The notes: generated by a model not told the origin, from the letters alone. Counted from the first letter of the stretch, positions 13,501 to 23,515 are shown. The stretch: DNA of 64,000 bases from Macrosoma leucophasiata (GCA_036365455.1 JAWQUS010000023.1:124001-188000), one strand, 5' to 3'. Numbers and translations are program-made.

Positions 13501-16500
13501 GCAGCTTACCCAACGCTCCATTCACGCAATTCCCTGCAAGCACTCTTCTCTCTCCGCCAGTGGTGTACCTACCATCCTTGCTAAAAGCACATCCAATATA
13601 TACAATTTCATCCATCTGTTCTAACACTTCATCATCTACCACTACCCTTGCATTTGTTCTCTGTTCATCTCTTTCAAATACTAATACTTTAGTTTTGTTC
13701 ACATTCAATTGTAAGCCTTTCTCCATACAATCCTCTTTCATGACTGTGACTAGTGCTTGTAGCCCAGATGGTGTAGAGCTAAAAATTACCGCATCATCTG
13801 CGTAAAGCAGACAGTTCACCACTAAGTTTTTACTGGTGGTAGAGCTTCAGTGACTGAGCTCGAGGGCGTAGGCACCACCGCATTACCTAATATACTTGCC
13901 GCTAAATGGTAGTGTTCAGCACTATCGTGTTCCGGTCAGGTGGTAATGTACGGCCCGGTAATTTCCGGCACAGAGGCATAACACCTTAGGCCTCAGGAGT
14001 GGTAACGCATCCGCATTTGGACCTTTGTCTTTGTGTGGGTGTCTATAGGCTGCAGTCATCGATTAACATCAATGTGAACTGCACGCTTGTTTACTTGCTT
14101 GTTCTTCCAGTTCTGAAACCACCCTGTGCATCCCAAAACAACCCCTCGGACTTCTCTTTCATTCTTCTTTCTGAGACTTTCCCATACACTTTAGCTGCCA
14201 AACTGATCGCTCGATAGCTGGTGCAGTCCATACGTGAACCCTTACCTTTATACAAAGGCACGCTGACCTCACACCGCCGATCCTTTGGGATTCTTCCGGA
14301 TCTCCAGCAAATGTTGCACAACACCCAGAAAGAATCCCAAAGGGCAGCACCACCATATTTGATCATTTCGGCAGAAACCTGATCAATACCCGCAGCCTTA
14401 CCACATTTCAAACTTCGTATCACCCATACAATCTCGTCTATTGCTAATCCTCACAAGCCGGCACCGTCAAGTCAGCAACTCCGGCGTCAGTGTTGTGAGC
14501 TTAATCATACAATTCCCCATAATACTCGCTCCATCGTTTTAACACATCTTGCGTGTTCTCAAGAATGTCACCCAACTTAGATTTTATTCTATTAATTCCA
14601 GAAACTGGAGAAGGGCTTCTAGACCACTTCTAGAGCTTTTCACCTCCCTTCAATAGAGTTTGATGTTAGTCTCAAAGCTCTTCGCCAGACTCTCATCAGC
14701 TTCCACTATATCTCTCTCACGCTTTTCATTCACTAAAATCTTGGTGTCATTCTTGAGCCGACGGTAAATTTCTCTCTTCCCATCTCTCGTACCATTATTC
14801 ATTTGCAAAGATGCCACATAATACAGCCATGCTTTCTTCTTTCTTTCAACGGAGTCTTGCACCTCCTTGTCCCACCACGCATCCCCTTTCAAGGATTTGC
14901 GTATCTTTGCATAACCACATACTTCTTTCGCAACTTCCACCATACTTTCTTTCATAACTTGCCAACATTCAACCACGTCCAAGTCCGTAAGACAAACCTT
15001 GTCTAACTTTTCACGGACTTGACGTTCATACACTCTCCTTGCACTAATGCCTTGTAACTTTTCACTATTTATTCTTTCAAGTCGTCCGAAAGGCACACGA
15101 ACACGCCAATGTCGCCACTTCTTGAACAGACCCCTAAATCGGCTTATTACCAAGTTGTAATCTGTATCAAGAATGGGACCTCTGTAGGCTCTAGTGTCCA
15201 TCAGGCTCTTCCGAAGACGACTATCAACCATGATCAAATCAATCATACTTTTTTGTTCATTCCTCCCCCATGTATACGTGTGAATGTTCTTATGACGTCC
15301 TGTGTTAGACACAAGGAGACTTCGTTCCAAGCATAAGTCAAGTATCAGCTTACCAGCATCATTTATTCTTCTATTACCATATGGACCTAGAACGGCCTGG
15401 TTTCCTGGCCGCCTGGTCCCAACCCATCCATTCAAATCACCGCACTAATGAAAGGGATCTTGAGAGGCTGCCTGCAGGAGGTGATGCGCTAATTTAAATT
15501 AACCCTGTATAAAGCCTTTCTGGTTGATTTTTTACACCTTGTGTCTGTAAAACCCAAATATCTTACGGAACCCTATTTTTTCCAAAATAAAATATAGCCT
15601 ATGTTACCCTATATTGGATAATGTAGCTTTCGAATAGTGAAAGAATTTTTAAAATCGGTCCAGTAGTTATTGATCCTATTCAAAACAAACAAACAAAAAA
15701 ATATATCTCTATATAATATTAAGTTTAGATTTAGATAATTAGGCTCCTGGAGAGCACTTTTACATCGTCATTTTTTTTAAACTAACCTAGAGTGAATAAC
15801 CACTAATAATAATCAAAAACACATAATCAATTAAATAGAAACTAAACAATTTTGTAAAATATGGAAAGCATTATTTGGAGATGGAAAGAATCAGTATTGT
15901 AAGTTCTTGTGCAATGAATTATATGAGCAGTATGCAGTACCTGTGAAGATGAGACAATGTGTCGTTTGTCCGGTGACCAGTCAGAGCAAAGGACTTTGGC
16001 CTGGTGACCCTTGAGGACACGGCGCAGCTTCAGGTTGGGGAAGTTGATGGGCTCCAGCCGCTCCGCCACACATGAAACTGCAACAACACACCCCTCTGTA
16101 ATGCTGTATTACACTTTACTTACTTTACATCATACCTTCTTACAAACTTTTTGTAATAATTACATCTATACAAACTAAATGAGATGTCCGGTTTCTAAAT
16201 ATCAAAACTATTCAAAGTTTACAAGGCATGCATGTAAGAGGGTGGATCCAAAAGTTCGTAGCCAAACTACAAGGAGACATGACATCTTTTTAAATTTACC
16301 ATCATTTGTTAGTATGTCTTCTATTGATTTATTGTGCGCAGTTTCATTCCGATACTGCACAATATAAATTTTCTGTGATTATTTGTTTGAAGCATTCTGA
16401 CGCGATTTTCAATAATGGAGAAAATTGAACATCGTGCAGTCATTAAGTACCTCAATAAAAAAGGCCTGTCACCAAAAGACATCCATCAAGATATGGTGGG

Positions 16501-19500
16501 CACTTTGCGGGAGTCTGCTCCATCGTATTCCAGTGTCAAGAAGTGGGTAGCTGAGTTTAAGCGCGGTCGTGAGAGCATTGAAGATGATCCTAGGACTGGA
16601 CGGCCTACAACCTCTACCACGAAAGAAAACATCGATAAAATTTGTGATCTCGTACTGGGTGATTGACGTTTGACCATCGGTAAGATAGCTGAGACAACAG
16701 ACATTAGTTATGGCCGGGTGCAACACATAATAACGAAAGAATTGGAATTCCATAAGGTTTCTGCTCGCTGGGTCCCGAGGTTGCTTTCAGCTGAACAAAA
16801 ACGAGTTCGATTCACAATTGCGCGAGACTGTTTGGAACTTTTTGAGACTGATCCCGAGGACTTTTTGTCTAGATTTGTTACCATGGATGAAAGCTGGGTT
16901 CACCACCATATTTCTGAATCAAAGCAACAATCCAAACAGTGGAAAAGATCTGACTCACCTACACCGAAAAAGGCTAAAGTCGTCTTGTCGACTAACAAAG
17001 TCATGCCTTCTGTTTTTTGGGATGCGAAGGGCATTATTTTTGTAGATTATTTACCGAAAGGTCAAACTATTAATTCTAGTTATTATTGTAACCTTTTACG
17101 AAGACTACGAGAAGAAATAAAAAAAAAAAGGGCGGGAATGTTGCGTAAGAAAGTTTTGTTCCATCAAGACAATGCACGTGTCACACTTCGGTTGAAACAA
17201 TGTCTGTAATCCATGATTGTGGCTACGAATTGCTGCCTCACCCACCTTATTCGCCGGATTTAGCCCCCTCAGATTATCATTTATTTCCAAATTTAAAAAA
17301 ACATTTGGGTGGCTCGAAATTTTCGACCAAAGATGAGGTGATAGTCGCAGTAAACGAGTATTTCGCCGACCTTCCGGAATCTTTTTTTTTCGAGGGGATA
17401 AACAAGTTGCAGTTCAGGTGGAAGAAGTGTGTTGAGCTAGATGGAGACTATGTCGAAAAATAAAAATAAAATTAGACCCACTTTCTTTCGTTTTCTTGGT
17501 CGGGCTTCGAACTTTTGGATCCACCCTCGTATTCTAAAAGAAGTAATGCATAGATTAGTGATGTAACGAATATAATTTTTTAGGCATTGGTGGGCGTCGG
17601 GATGTGACGACCCCATCGCCCGCTAGCGGAAGAATTCTCTTCTAGTGGAGGGGAATTCTTCCTCTAGTGCAGTCAGTCAACCGAACAATGGCGGTCAAAC
17701 CATGGCGGTAGGAGTATCCGGGATGGGCAGCAGCGTCCCGTGATGAAATTGCCGCCACTGCGATCGCCAACCCGCATGCCAAGCGTGGCGATTATGGCAA
17801 ATCACCCCAAATGCTTCACAAAAAACACAACGGCCCCTAGTCCCCGGTAGCTCCGCTATTTCTGACTATGGTGGTACCGGTCATGGTAACGGCGGGGCAG
17901 GGGGTGCTAAGAATCACCGGGAGATGCCAGGGTACCACACCCGACGACAACTGGCCCTGATAACATACAACGTACGGACGCTGCGGACTAACGAGAAAGT
18001 CATGGAACTGGAGGAAGAATTGAGCGGGTTACGATGGCACATTGTAGGGTTCGGAAGTCCGAAGACAGGGGGAGGACTCGATAACCCTCAAGTCTGGTAA
18101 CCTGCTCTATTTCCGGGAGGGTAAACAACTGTCCCAGGGTGGTGTCGGGTTCATCGTCCACAAGTCCCTCGTGAACAACGTTGTCAAGATCGATAGTGTG
18201 TCGTCGAGAGTGGCGTACCTTATACTCAGAATAACCAAACGGTATTCGCTGAAGGCCATACAGGTCTACGCCCCGACCTCCGCACACTCCGATGATGAGG
18301 TAGAAACTATGTATGAGGACATTTCCAGAGCCATACATAGTTCTAAGACCCACTATAACGTTGTCATGGGGGAGGGAGTTCAACGCGAAATTCTCTCTCT
18401 CGCGAAGCTCTGAGCCGCGCTCGTTTACCGCCGCCATCGGCCTCGAGATCCCAAGGCGGACTCCCGGCCAAAACGCAAGCCGCATCACACGATATGGTGC
18501 GGTACCCTCGTATTACTCTGACTGCCACGACTCTTTGCGACCTACGCAAAAGAGTCTTGTTTTGAGCAGTCAGAGCGTCCACCCAAATGGGTGGACGCCA
18601 TAAAGGGGCCCCATAAAGGGCCATTGACCGCACCACACCAGCGTACAGGCGGCGACAACCAACATTCGGCCCGCCCAGGTTCGGGAGCAGTCTCCCGAGT
18701 GCGGCGGCGCCGGATACTTGTGTGGGGCTTAGGCGACGGAAGTGCTCGCAAAAATTCCACCGGCTGTCGAAAATGACGCCTAGGTACCGTATCGTCGACT
18801 CGACACCGATGGAGACGCCCCCACCACGATGTTGCTCCCTGCTGGCGGAGCTTTTCCAGGCTCATGGCAAATAGAGGGCCTCGGATTCTCCAGGGCAACC
18901 TGGTCCTAAGGCCTGAATCCGTCTCACTACAAGGGCCGTGCCAGCAAGGTTAGGTTCTTCAACATGTAGTATTAACAAGGTCATGAAAAATAATTACCAG
19001 CTGATTTTTTTCTACTGGTTAGTCAGTATTTATATAATTTAACAGCCACACTACAAATTGTGCGGTGGGACATCCTGGTCAAATGCACAACCAAAATTGT
19101 CAAGACCACTTTTTTTTTAAGTAACTGTTTGTGATAAGTATCATGTGATAGGTAAGCAAGCATGTTCTTTGTCCAAATACAATAATGTCATACAAAACAA
19201 CAGGCATGTTTTGCTAGTCCGACAAGACTAAGCCTGGGTTGTACCACAATATTTGTCAAAGTTATTGTAACATTCCACATCCTTCTCTAACTTAAGGAAC
19301 TCTGTAAGAGTTAGAGAAGGATATGAAATGTTACAATAACTTTTAACAAATATCTTGGTGCAACCGAGTCTTTGAAGTGTAATGGGCCTATAGTTTTTTA
19401 GAAGGGTATTGAGGATATAGGCATTTCTCTGTAAGCTTGTACAAGTCTCAAATGCTGTCCTGGTATTTTTTTTTACATTTGCCAAAAAACCCTAGTTATT

Positions 19501-22269
19501 CTTTTTCAAGGAAAATTAACAATTATTATATTTAGGTAAGAAGTTATCGCCCACTGAATTTATACGTATTTTCCGAGTTATTGGGGATTTTCTAAAATAT
19601 TGTGTATAATTGGGACTGTTTGAGTGTGCGATCTCTTCATTTCATTCCCTGTTAAACTTCTTTCGTCGCTTTGTTGCTTCTTTTTTCTTTGCTATAGACT
19701 AGCACAGGAATCTGTTGGACTTAGAGCATTATGTATTTGAACTGGAACGGGGGTGGAGTATCTTGAAGGCGGAGTATTTAGTTTTGAATTTGATAATGAC
19801 GTATTATCTCGTACAAAAGTATTAGTGACGCTTTTCAGTCTGTATACAATGTTATTTCCCCTTCTTTAAGGCAGCTTCTTTATGCTCACAAGGTGTCACA
19901 TCCTTTATTAACTTCCGTAAACCTTTTTCTATTTTCTTTTATTATTTTAACTTTTCTTTTTCACTCATTTCCTCTCTCTTTTGAGGGTCTTTTTATTTCT
20001 TTGTATTATAGACACGTCTTCTCTTTTTCTGTAGCAATTTTTCTCCCGATAACTTTTTCTTCTTAAGAGCCATATTATGTGTTTGATCAGCTTGTGTAAA
20101 ATAATTTAAGTTTATTTAGAAAAACAATTCAACGCAATTATATTTCCATGATTCTTGTATAATAAAAACAGACTATCGGATATATTAACAGAAACAGTGC
20201 ACAAAAACTATAACCAATAGGCAAAATATCCAGTCTATTGCTTCATTTTCAGACAGGGGACTGTAGCCAGGGGACTGTTTATTTCAGTTAAATTTTACAA
20301 TGTTTAGGAAACTGATGTAATATAATTTTTGAAGAGTTTACCAATCAATTTAGGCATAAATAATAAAACAATAAATTATATATGGAGAGAATTAAATTAC
20401 TTATTGTCAATATTATTACTTACCAGGGGACTGTGTGTGGTACCGGTCCACACGCGTATTCACCTCACATATAATGCTCTGACACTAAACAAAATGCCAT
20501 TTCGCCACTACATTAGGCAAGGATGCCAACATTACAGCAATTGAGTTTTGTTTCACTCAAAAAAATGTTTATGAACATTATAAGTTATTTTTTATTATGA
20601 CTTAAACATGTTGGCAGAGGACTGTATGGAAATTCTGGGGACAAAGTTTACAGGACTTTACAAAATAAATAAAATACGAATTGACTTTGTTTTGCGAAAA
20701 TAATATAAAAGAGTTATTTGATTTAATGATATCAACTGCCAAATGTATGCAGTTTCAATAACTTTGTCGTAAATCTAAATTCAACGTGGGAATACAGCGG
20801 TGGGGACAGCCAGAGGACTGTTTTTAGGGATCACTAGCACGACTAGAAAAAAAGTTAAACTAATTTTGGTTCTAAAATCAATGTTGTTAAGATTGTCAGG
20901 ACAGCCGATGGTAAAACTTTCCAACAATTACCGTTGGTTTGTGGGGGGGGTAAGGGGGGAGGGGGGGAGGGGGGGGAGGCAACCAACCCCCTTATACCTC
21001 CCCCCTCAGGTCGAAACCCCAGATTTTAGGAGATATGCTATAGCACTGATTCCATTATAAATACTCCATTTTGAAGTAAGAGGGGGGCTTTAGGGCATGA
21101 TAAATGGTGTGAAGGAGGGTGTACCCTTCCCTCCCCAATACTACACTCCTCAATCTACAAAAAACGCGTAGTTTTAAAAGAAAAAAAAAATTGTCGCTTG
21201 TATTTCCTAAACAACAGTTTGGTTCTGGCGCTTCGCCGGCCGCTGCCGCGGCACGCTCGCTTCGCTCGCTCGGCTCGCGCGCTGTTTTTACATATACAAC
21301 CTAACCTAACCAACTCTTCATGGGAAATATGGGTAGGAGACGCCATGGTAGTCACTCCTTGGAAATCTTACAGGAGTATGTGAAAACGATCTCAACTGCT
21401 AGGGTAACAAACGCTGACTGCTTGACACAGCTGTCACTGCATGTAAAACAAACAAAATGGCGGCTGTTGCGTTCCGTTCCAAACAAAGTAAAAACGAATT
21501 TGTATATTTTATGTGTAAAAAACGTAAAAATATACCGATAATATGTTCTACAGAAGTTATTATTTACACAAAACATAATGAATACTTATAATAGAACAAT
21601 ATTAATTATCGAAATCGAAAAATACGTAAATAAGTAACATGGTATGAAATAGAACTAAATGCCGTTGATGAGTAATGAAACGTTTTATGTCAATGCTGCC
21701 ACCAGACATGACATATAAACAAACTTAAAATGGCGATCTAGTTGATTTGTATGGAAATTTTGAAAAAATATATCTTAAGAACTGTGCATTTTCGAAAAGT
21801 AAAACTTCACAAAACGCTTTATATTTACGAGTACTATCTTCAAAAAAAATGAACTTCCTAATCGCTGTCAAGCGTCGGAACGTTTAGCCCAGCCGATTAC
21901 GAGCTTACAGAGAATTGCCCATATATCTTATGTATTTATGGTTATAAAATTATAAATAATAAGTTAGTTAGAATTGGCATAAAGTAATGGCAAAATTAAA
22001 TATGGAAAGAAAGAAATGAGATAAAATCTTAATGAGTAGATCCTAACAAGGTGCAAATCCAAGTCGATATCCAACTTAATATTAAAAACTTGTTTCTGTT
22101 TTAATAGAGAAAACGAACGAAATTGAGAGATTGGAAGGTGTTGGTTACGTGTGACGTCGTTGAGCTTCTGGCGCTCCTCTTCCAGCTTCTGTTTGAGCGC
22201 CTCCGCCTCGCGCAGTAGTGACTCCAAGGTTTCCTCGGGGCTGGGCGCCACCGCCGTGTCTGCCGCCAT
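1116..22269 (-). CDS. Gbeta5: Guanine nucleotide-binding protein subunit β-5 (Gβ5), five exons, 3' end outside window
   Basis: WD40 β-propeller G-protein subunit that in animals pairs with R7-family RGS proteins and acts at the membrane in GPCR signalling. Five exons join in phase as 22269-22149, 16077-15941, 12045-11927, 11130-10866 and 1589-1116: 1116 nt, 372 codons. The N-terminal helix ([20 protein letters not shown]) is followed by WD repeats with hallmark strings [48 protein letters not shown] and [15 protein letters not shown]. These follow the vertebrate GNB5 order closely. The start is the ATG at 22269 (GCGATGG context); the longer open frame upstream begins with TTG. The final residues (after TLR in the vertebrate protein) must lie left of the window. 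A Gly/Ala/Glu-rich insertion sits in exon 4. Introns 1, 2 and 4 are filled with transposons. Family assignment is very secure. Confidence 0.96.
1590..2034. other. Gβ5 intron 4, proximal part
   Basis: AT-rich intron sequence following a short GT/AC-rich polypyrimidine tract at 1593-1640 (minus-strand acceptor). I see no gene or recognisable repeat in it. Confidence 0.7.
2035..4622 (+). mobile_element. Non-LTR retrotransposon (Jockey/CR1-like LINE), 5'-truncated and frameshifted
   Basis: Reverse-transcriptase coding remains lie in three pieces (2130-2681, about 2700-3057, 3054-4262) that change frame, so the copy is dead. Visible motifs in order: the linker region after the endonuclease ([12 protein letters not shown]), thumb/finger motif [41 protein letters not shown] (usual D of DLSKAFD), [14 protein letters not shown] and the catalytic FADDTS at about 3437. 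The tail 4440-4622 is AT-rich and ends in a short (AATAAACTG) repeat. The same 3' end occurs inverted at 15738-15869. The upstream APE endonuclease is missing. Confidence 0.9.
4623..5408. other. Gβ5 intron 4 sequence without recognisable features
   Basis: AT-rich. A somewhat more GC-balanced patch at 4905-5330 has short open frames but no motif I recognise. Confidence 0.5.
5409..5551. mobile_element. Foldback MITE, copy 1 (AGCCTGG...GCACCA family)
   Basis: Near-palindromic element: AGCCTGGCTTGCACCA at the left is mirrored by TGGTGCAACCCAGGCT at the right. The inner pair TTGTAACATTTCACAT / ATGTGAAATGTTACAA also mirrors. Related copies lie at 19231-19372 and 26284-26408. No coding capacity. 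Confidence 0.88.
5671..7270 (-). mobile_element. mariner-family DNA transposon, copy 1, interrupted by a SINE
   Basis: Terminal inverted repeats CGAGGGTGGATCCAAAAGTT and its mirror (AACTTTTGGATCCATCCTCG) are flanked by TA at both sides. The transposase reads on the minus strand from ATG at 7091: HTH region [20 protein letters not shown] and [12 protein letters not shown], then TMDESWVHR (first catalytic D). A TAA after VVLSTN at about 6507 ends that frame. The C-terminal part ([17 protein letters not shown], third catalytic D of a DD34D triad) lies at 5738-5985, beyond a 300-bp insertion. Total 1600 bp against about 1293 bp for the uninterrupted copy at 16237-17529. Confidence 0.95.
5993..6294 (-). 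mobile_element. SINE-like element (copy S1) inside mariner copy 1
   Basis: About 300-bp insert starting with a T-run (an A-tail on the minus strand) and ending in ATGG repeats. Its sequence matches 34308-34600, 62310-62590 and (opposite strand) 13822-14103. The mariner sequence on either side joins without loss when compared with the intact copy at 17200-17225. Sense strand is inferred from the A-tail. Confidence 0.9.
7271..8529. other. Gβ5 intron 4 sequence without recognisable features
   Basis: AT-rich, low-complexity in places. No open frame of note and no clear match to other repeats in this window. Confidence 0.5.
8530..8660 (+). mobile_element. Degenerate SINE fragment (same family as S1)
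   Basis: Contains TTACTGGTGGTGAAACTCCA, GGTAGTGTTCAGCGCTATCA and GATAATGTACGGC, diverged from the consensus seen in the four long copies. Opposite orientation to S1. Confidence 0.65.
9568..10334. mobile_element. Non-autonomous hAT-type element with AATCGATT-rich ends
   Basis: Begins TAGAGATGTCGCGATG and ends ATTGATATCCCTA. It is flanked by CTTGTCAT (9560-9567) and ATTGTCAT (10335-10342), an 8-bp target duplication with one mismatch. Both ends are crowded with ATCGAT-type motifs (for example CGATTAAAATAATCGATT). The middle contains a further MITE and a SINE scrap at about 9718-9790. Confidence 0.75.
9913..10154. mobile_element. MITE nested inside the hAT-type element
   Basis: Perfect 16-bp inverted ends GAGGGGAGTAGCCATA / TATGGCTACTCCCCTC bound 242 bp of non-coding DNA. 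Short target duplication not certain. Confidence 0.75.
10866..11130 (-). CDS. Gbeta5: Gβ5 exon 4
   Basis: Starts after acceptor gtgtggcag|GGGGCTGGACAAC ([11 protein letters not shown]) and ends TTCCAG|GTAATC, 265 nt. Phase fits exon 3 (two leftover bases GG) and exon 5. After VFPL comes a low-complexity loop of Gly, Glu and Ala ([15 protein letters not shown] and onward, ending ASRKR). Then [20 protein letters not shown] returns to the conserved propeller. The vertebrate protein has a short lysine/asparagine-rich loop at this place. Confidence 0.95.
11113..11415 (-). repeat. 70-bp minisatellite made of the 5' edge of Gβ5 exon 4
   Basis: Units start at about 11161, 11231, 11301 and 11371, with a partial unit overlapping the true exon. 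On the minus strand each unit carries a splice acceptor-like end (gtgtggtag or gtgtggcag) followed by GGGCTGGACAAGAAGGTG, a copy of the first codons of exon 4 (GLDNKV becomes GLDKKV). The true exon has AAC where the copies have AAG. Most copies read tag where the true acceptor reads cag. The array lies directly upstream of the exon, so it multiplies the 3' splice site. Confidence 0.93.
11416..11926. other. Gβ5 intron 3 remainder
   Basis: No gene or known repeat recognised between the 70-bp array and exon 3. Confidence 0.5.
11927..12045 (-). CDS. Gbeta5: Gβ5 exon 3
   Basis: Acceptor atatgcag|GATGGAAAAG, donor GCTGG|GTATGC. Encodes [20 protein letters not shown] and [13 protein letters not shown], a WD repeat strand conserved with vertebrate GNB5. 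119 nt, leaves two bases for exon 4. Confidence 0.95.
12060..12960. other. Gβ5 intron 2, distal part
   Basis: AT-rich. Patches near 12610-12800 (ATAACTCGAGATCTGCTGG) and 12850-12910 (repeated gccgcc words) look like transposon debris but I cannot classify them. Confidence 0.4.
12962..15450 (-). mobile_element. APE-type non-LTR retrotransposon (LINE), interrupted by a SINE and frameshifted
   Basis: On the minus strand, endonuclease C-terminus at 15435-14650 (FNMNGWVG-like start, then [20 protein letters not shown] and DTDYNLV). Then reverse transcriptase 14423-14091 ([39 protein letters not shown]). After the SINE, 13822-12974 carries [10 protein letters not shown] (catalytic YADD), [22 protein letters not shown] and [12 protein letters not shown]. 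The 5' endonuclease half is missing. Shorter copies of its 3' end lie at 35445-35560 and 36048-36090, and of its middle at 29388-29500. Clade not assigned with confidence. Confidence 0.9.
13822..14103 (+). mobile_element. SINE-like element (copy S4) splitting the LINE reverse transcriptase
   Basis: Same family as S1, S2 and S3 in the opposite orientation: starts TTTACTGGTGGTAGAGCTTC, ends TGTGAACTGCACGCTTGTTT. It falls between the RT fingers ([10 protein letters not shown]) and the YADD motif of the LINE and removes or separates the intervening palm segment. Confidence 0.88.
15524..15720 (+). mobile_element. Interspersed repeat fragment (ACACCTTGTGTCTGTAAAAC family)
   Basis: Closely similar to 50625-50710 (ACACCTTGTGTCAGAAAAAC ... 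AAATAAAATATAGCCTATGT). Non-coding. A common type of dispersed lepidopteran repeat, class unknown to me. Confidence 0.6.
15738..15869 (-). mobile_element. 3' end of the 2-4.6 kb LINE family, second copy
   Basis: Reverse complement of about 4450-4595: AATTAGGCTCCTGGAGAGCA ... AACCTAGAGTGAATAACCAC ... ACAATTTTGTAAAATATGGA. A severely 5'-truncated insertion lying only about 70 bp from Gβ5 exon 2. Confidence 0.88.
15941..16077 (-). CDS. Gbeta5: Gβ5 exon 2
   Basis: Acceptor gttgcag|TTTCATGTG, donor TCACAG|GTACTG. Encodes [19 protein letters not shown], then [20 protein letters not shown] and IVSSSQ, the first propeller strand. The split codon with exon 1 (C|TT) gives DVTLSCVAER, parallel to DVELHQVAER in the vertebrate protein. 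An ATG lies within the exon but is not the gene start. Confidence 0.95.
16237..17529 (+). mobile_element. mariner-family DNA transposon, copy 2 (uninterrupted length 1293 bp)
   Basis: Ends AGAGGGTGGATCCAAAAGTT and AACTTTTGGATCCACCCTCG are flanked by TA on both sides. Same family as the copy at 5671-7270, opposite orientation. It sits in Gβ5 intron 1, about 160 bp upstream of exon 2. Confidence 0.96.
16415..17463 (+). pseudogene. mariner transposase, inactivated
   Basis: Paired HTH region from [20 protein letters not shown]. First catalytic Asp in [10 protein letters not shown], second in LFHQDNAR, third in [16 protein letters not shown] (DD34D pattern). An in-frame TGA at 16664 replaces an Arg codon present in copy 1 (GDRRLTIG). 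A 1-base frameshift lies at about 17176-17190, after QDNAR. Neither mariner copy in this window is intact. Confidence 0.94.
17850..18413 (+). mobile_element. LINE endonuclease fragment
   Basis: From about 17940 encodes, with frame breaks, [37 protein letters not shown] and [20 protein letters not shown], typical of APE-type LINE endonucleases (RTE-like). The start of the same element occurs inverted at 44515-44700. 17580-17850 is probably its 5' UTR. Confidence 0.8.
18416..18900 (-). mobile_element. R1-clade-like LINE fragment (C-terminal RT region)
   Basis: On the minus strand [32 protein letters not shown] and [19 protein letters not shown] resemble the C-terminal connection region of R1/TRAS-type elements. 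A zinc-finger-like tail is not clear. It abuts the endonuclease fragment head to tail, suggesting nested insertion and decay. Confidence 0.75.
19231..19372. mobile_element. Foldback MITE, copy 2
   Basis: AGCCTGGGTTGTACCAC ... GAAATGTTACAATAACTTTT ... GGTGCAACCGAGTCT. Same palindromic family as 5409-5551 and 26284-26408. Confidence 0.88.
19373..22148. other. Gβ5 intron 1, proximal part
   Basis: AT-rich, with pyrimidine-rich stretches at 19870-20060. Apart from the G-rich tract at 20942-20979 and a short GC-rich patch at 21220-21290 (repeated gctcg words), I recognise nothing. Confidence 0.5.
20942..20979 (+). other. G-run tract, G-quadruplex candidate
   Basis: At least four runs of six or more G separated by 1-3 bases (pattern G8 TAA G6 A G7 A G8). 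It meets the usual G4 pattern on the plus strand. It is in Gβ5 intron 1 on the non-transcribed side of that gene, so the transcript carries the C-rich strand. Confidence 0.6.
22149..22269 (-). CDS. Gbeta5: Gβ5 exon 1 (start codon and N-terminal helix)
   Basis: ATG in good context (GCGATGGCG) at 22269. Encodes [20 protein letters not shown] followed by [20 protein letters not shown], the amphipathic N-terminal helix of Gβ5. Ends ACAC|GTAACC. Upstream GC-rich sequence to about 22400 is probably 5' UTR; it stays open but begins with TTG. Confidence 0.93.
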
Positions 22270-22508
22270 CGCGCTGCCAGCCGCCGGCGCCTTACCGCCG
22301 CATCCTGCCGCCCGCTGTCTTTCACACGCCTCACCACACACCGAACCCCGCCCTCTTTCACTGCTCTCCAACTTTCAAAACCATATTCTTCAACGTACAC
22401 AAAATCTAATTTCTTTAATTCCCTATGAAGTAACTTTGCACTAGAATCGATATCACATCAGTCAAACAAATGTCAAAAGACAAAAGATTGATATTTGGCA
22501 TCCTTTTT

Positions 22509-22970
22509 TTAATTTAAAATGGCATTGCTATTACGCATATTGCCAGTGTCAAGTAAAACCATTGAGATGTATACATAGAGAGGGCACATTCTACTATAGA
22601 AACCATAGATTTTAGAAGTAGATAATTTTATGATAGAAACAGAAACAGGAGTTACACAATAATGGGTAAAATTGACAAAAACAGTTTTGGCTTTTTTTTT
22701 ACGTGGGGAAACCCTCATGTTTCCTGGAGGAGCGGGAGTGACAGGGATGAACTGACCCTCGCCCTCCCGTGGCCCCACCACGTCCCTATCGAGCTGCGGG
22801 ACCACCCCGCTAGGCGGCTGGGGATAGGGTGCAGTGCCAACGATATACCCATACACTTCTTCCGCAGCCGCCTTCCCACCACGTCCCCATCTGAGGGCGG
22901 GACCAGCGTTAAGCGGCTGGGGATAGGGTGCAGAGCCGATGAAATCCCCGTACACCTTCCAGAACGCCAT
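22509..22970 (-). CDS. Candidate small exon/ORF with two APYPQP repeats, function unknown
   Basis: A GC-rich island (about 22715-22975) in AT-rich flanks, the same contrast shown by every real exon here. The minus-strand frame starts ATG in good context (GAAGATGGCG) and holds two imperfect repeats of about 35 residues: KVYGDFIGSAPYPQPLNAG and EVYGYIVGTAPYPQPPSGV. The coding-like part ends near 22690; the rest of the frame runs into a dispersed repeat (22517-22560). It lies in the 1.2-kb space between Gβ5 exon 1 and TRIP13. I do not recognise the family. It could equally be a fragment of a mobile-element protein. Confidence 0.3.
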   Translation of the reverse strand: MAFWKVYGDFIGSAPYPQPLNAGPALRWGRGGKAAAEEVYGYIVGTAPYPQPPSGVVPQLDRDVVGPREGEGQFIPVTPAPPGNMRVSPRKKKAKTVFVNFTHYCVTPVSVSIIKLSTSKIYGFYSRMCPLYVYISMVLLDTGNMRNSNAILN

Positions 22971-23515
22971 CTTCCAGGGATTTTCATTATCATAAGAAAT
23001 GAAGATAAAAATTACTGAAGATTGACTGTTAAGGACTTGAATCCGTGGCCGTGAAACAATTATAAAAAAACAAAACCTAAACCCGCGATTTTTTTTAAAT
23101 CGTTTATTGGGTCTATAAGGGTCATCACTATAAGGTTAAATGTGGTATAAATCTATTAATATTTTACGACTGCTTGCAATTTGTATTATTTTTGGCTACA
23201 TTTCTCATAGGGATTAGAATAACTTTGAACGTCTTACAGTTGCCTAGTAGCCATCGCTTTACTCGAATTACTGACTATGACTCACCTGACTGACTAGTCT
23301 GAATATAACTTTTACGTTGCTAATATATTTACTTGACACTGACAATATGCGTAAGAGCGATGCCATTAAAATAAAAAAAAAATGTTAAAGTCAGAATATT
23401 TGAAATTTTGTCAGTTACCTGTTTGAAATAAACAAAAGATGTTATTTATATTTTTCACTAACCTATAATTACATATTTTAATGTAAGTGTTCTTGTGGGT
23501 TGGGATATTTTCACT

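Noticed and set aside
20942..21060. Open frame with a Gly-rich run at the G tract
   Set aside because: Low-complexity G homopolymers in an AT-rich intron, with no conserved motif.
22270..22371. Extended N-terminus for Gβ5 beginning 34 codons upstream
   Set aside because: That frame begins at TTG. The ATG at 22269 has a good context and matches the position of the family start.
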